In this document: positions 62,832 to 64,000 of the stretch, one piece after another | Layout: the number at the start of each line of letters is the position of its first letter | Position numbering within the stretch: the first letter of the stretch is position 1 | NCBI GenBank assembly: GCA_030063045.1 | Contig: JAQSEB010000020.1 | Coordinates: 1,860,001-1,924,000 of the forward strand | Direction: 5' to 3' | Origin: Pratylenchus scribneri | Taxonomy: Eukaryota > Nematoda > Chromadorea > Rhabditida > Pratylenchidae | DNA: 64,000 bases | Position numbers and translations under genes: made by a program | The notes under the pieces: model-generated | Told to the model about the DNA's origin: nothing | What the model saw: the letters and a program-made list of their open reading frames with translations, nothing else | Databases searched by the model: none

Positions 62832-64000
62832 TTCTTTTTTGATAATTTGTTCTTTGGCAATTTGAATGCAAATTTGTTGGCCAAAAATTGCCAAAACAAA
62901 ATAAAAATATGAATATAAAATTGTGGATGCGCACGAAAATGAGCAAATAATAATTGGCAAAAATTGAAATTGATTTTGGCCAAAAAATAACTAAAAATAA
63001 ATTAAATTAAAATATTAAATTAAAAATAACTGGATGGAAAATTAGGGCATAAATTTCGGCGGCGAACATCATTTTGAGGAGGAAACGGCCAATTGAAGTT
63101 TGAATTAATTCTGCCGGATGTAATCGCCAACAAAAATTGACCAAAAAAATTGAAAGGGCAAAATGGGCCAAAAATAGGGAAAATTTGATGAAATTTTCCA
63201 TTGGAGTGAAGAAAAGTGGAAATTGGGCAAAAATTGAGGCAATGGAAATTAGCGAAAATGGCTCACAAAATTGTAAATTCTAAAATAATTTAAAATTAAA
63301 TTAAATTTTGGAATTAATTAATTTACTTTGATTGACAAAAATGCCATTGGGAAGAAAATCATGAGGATTGCCTTTTCGTGAACATGCCATCCAAATAAAA
63401 AGAATGAATAGGCCGAAAGGGTCAATGAAATTAAAAATTGTTCATTTCGATTAAATTCCTTTGATTTTGGTTTTAAAATTAATTTTAATTAATTTATTTT
63501 TACTTTTTTTGTGAAAATCCACAAAGCCGGTGTCAAAAAGGCCAAAACCAATGCCAAAGTGATTGAAGGTGAAATATTTGGCAAAATTGAATGCGAATAT
63601 TCTTGGACCAATCCTTTCGTATATTCCGGCGCCTTCAATGGACATTCCTTCAAAATTGAATTCCACGGAAATTTTGTGCAATTTTTTGCTATTTTTGTGG
63701 CCAATTTTGCTGACAAAAAATCCGCCAAATTGTAAATAACCCAAAAATTTGGAGCCCAATTTGCGTGGGTTAAACCCCTTTTGAAGGGAAAAAGCCTCGA
63801 AATAATTTGTTTGAACATTGGAATTCCACCTAAAATTTTAAAAAAAAAATTAATAAAAATGGGAAAAACGAAACCTTTGCACAAAAATGGACCAAATGAA
63901 ATTGAAAAAACGAATAAAAGGACGGAGGCAAGTTTTGCGAATCGATTAATGAATTTGGCATTGAATGGCAATAAATAGGCGGAAAAATAAAATCCAACAA
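62832..64000 (-). CDS. ALG8-type dolichyl-P-glucose glucosyltransferase, 5' partial
   Basis: Runs off the right edge. Blocks: [47 protein letters not shown] (the ALG6/ALG8 signature loop; ALG8-like), [40 protein letters not shown] (a second family signature), then further helices and a last one ([20 protein letters not shown]). ALG8 is an ER multi-pass enzyme that adds the second glucose to the lipid-linked oligosaccharide precursor of N-glycans. After the last helix the frame continues [17 protein letters not shown] and then splices in phase 0 to the endonuclease V exons. If unspliced it would add VYFKFKLN and stop inside the intron, which would give a normal-length ALG8. Confidence 0.9.

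Overview
The window is eukaryotic and almost certainly nematode. It holds three cuticle-collagen genes, a beta-tubulin, nematode-style seven-helix receptors, a levamisole/acetylcholine-type Cys-loop subunit, and compact genes with many 40-60 nt introns. At least three introns use a GC donor after CAG. A raised GC-AG frequency has been reported for potato cyst nematodes, so a tylenchid, possibly cyst-nematode-like, plant parasite is my best guess. That lineage call is inference.

Left third (1-24 kb): an SLC22-type transporter (-). A divergently transcribed pair of paralogous secreted Cys-rich proteins (3.4-4.4 kb - and 5.9-7.2 kb +). A Pin1 prolyl isomerase (+) with a partial duplicate of its 3' end. 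Two neighbouring secreted TSP1-domain proteins (-), the first with a 63-bp coding repeat and an intron filled by a 24-bp minisatellite. A small membrane protein (-), a beta-tubulin (-), a degenerate chemoreceptor copy ending in a minisatellite, and its intact tandem relative (-).

Middle (24-45 kb): a tandem pair of near-identical cuticle collagens (-), a GnRH/AKH-receptor-like GPCR (-), a long gene-poor stretch (about 34-42 kb) with a 25-bp minisatellite, poly-G runs and a near-palindromic MITE, an IRF2BP-family gene (+) and a Hikeshi homologue (-).

Right third (46-64 kb): a PDZD8-type SMP/PDZ/C1 lipid-transfer protein (+), then an alpha-type nicotinic receptor subunit (+) whose second intron holds a complete cuticle collagen on the other strand. 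Two small secreted proteins follow, then a same-strand cluster of DUS4-like tRNA dihydrouridine synthase, endonuclease V and ALG8 (-). ALG8 and endonuclease V appear to be joined in one reading frame.

The strongest hunt results are: (1) the apparent ALG8-endonuclease V fusion; (2) a family of related minisatellites (about 10, 20, 34.6, 54.7 and 60.8 kb) that sit in introns or gene ends, share sequence cores, and lie in the same orientation relative to every host gene I could identify; (3) a Tyr at beta-tubulin position 167, a benzimidazole-resistance-associated position; (4) the nested collagen; (5) three MITE-like families. Gene models were built by eye from reading frames and splice signals, so exon ends are predictions.
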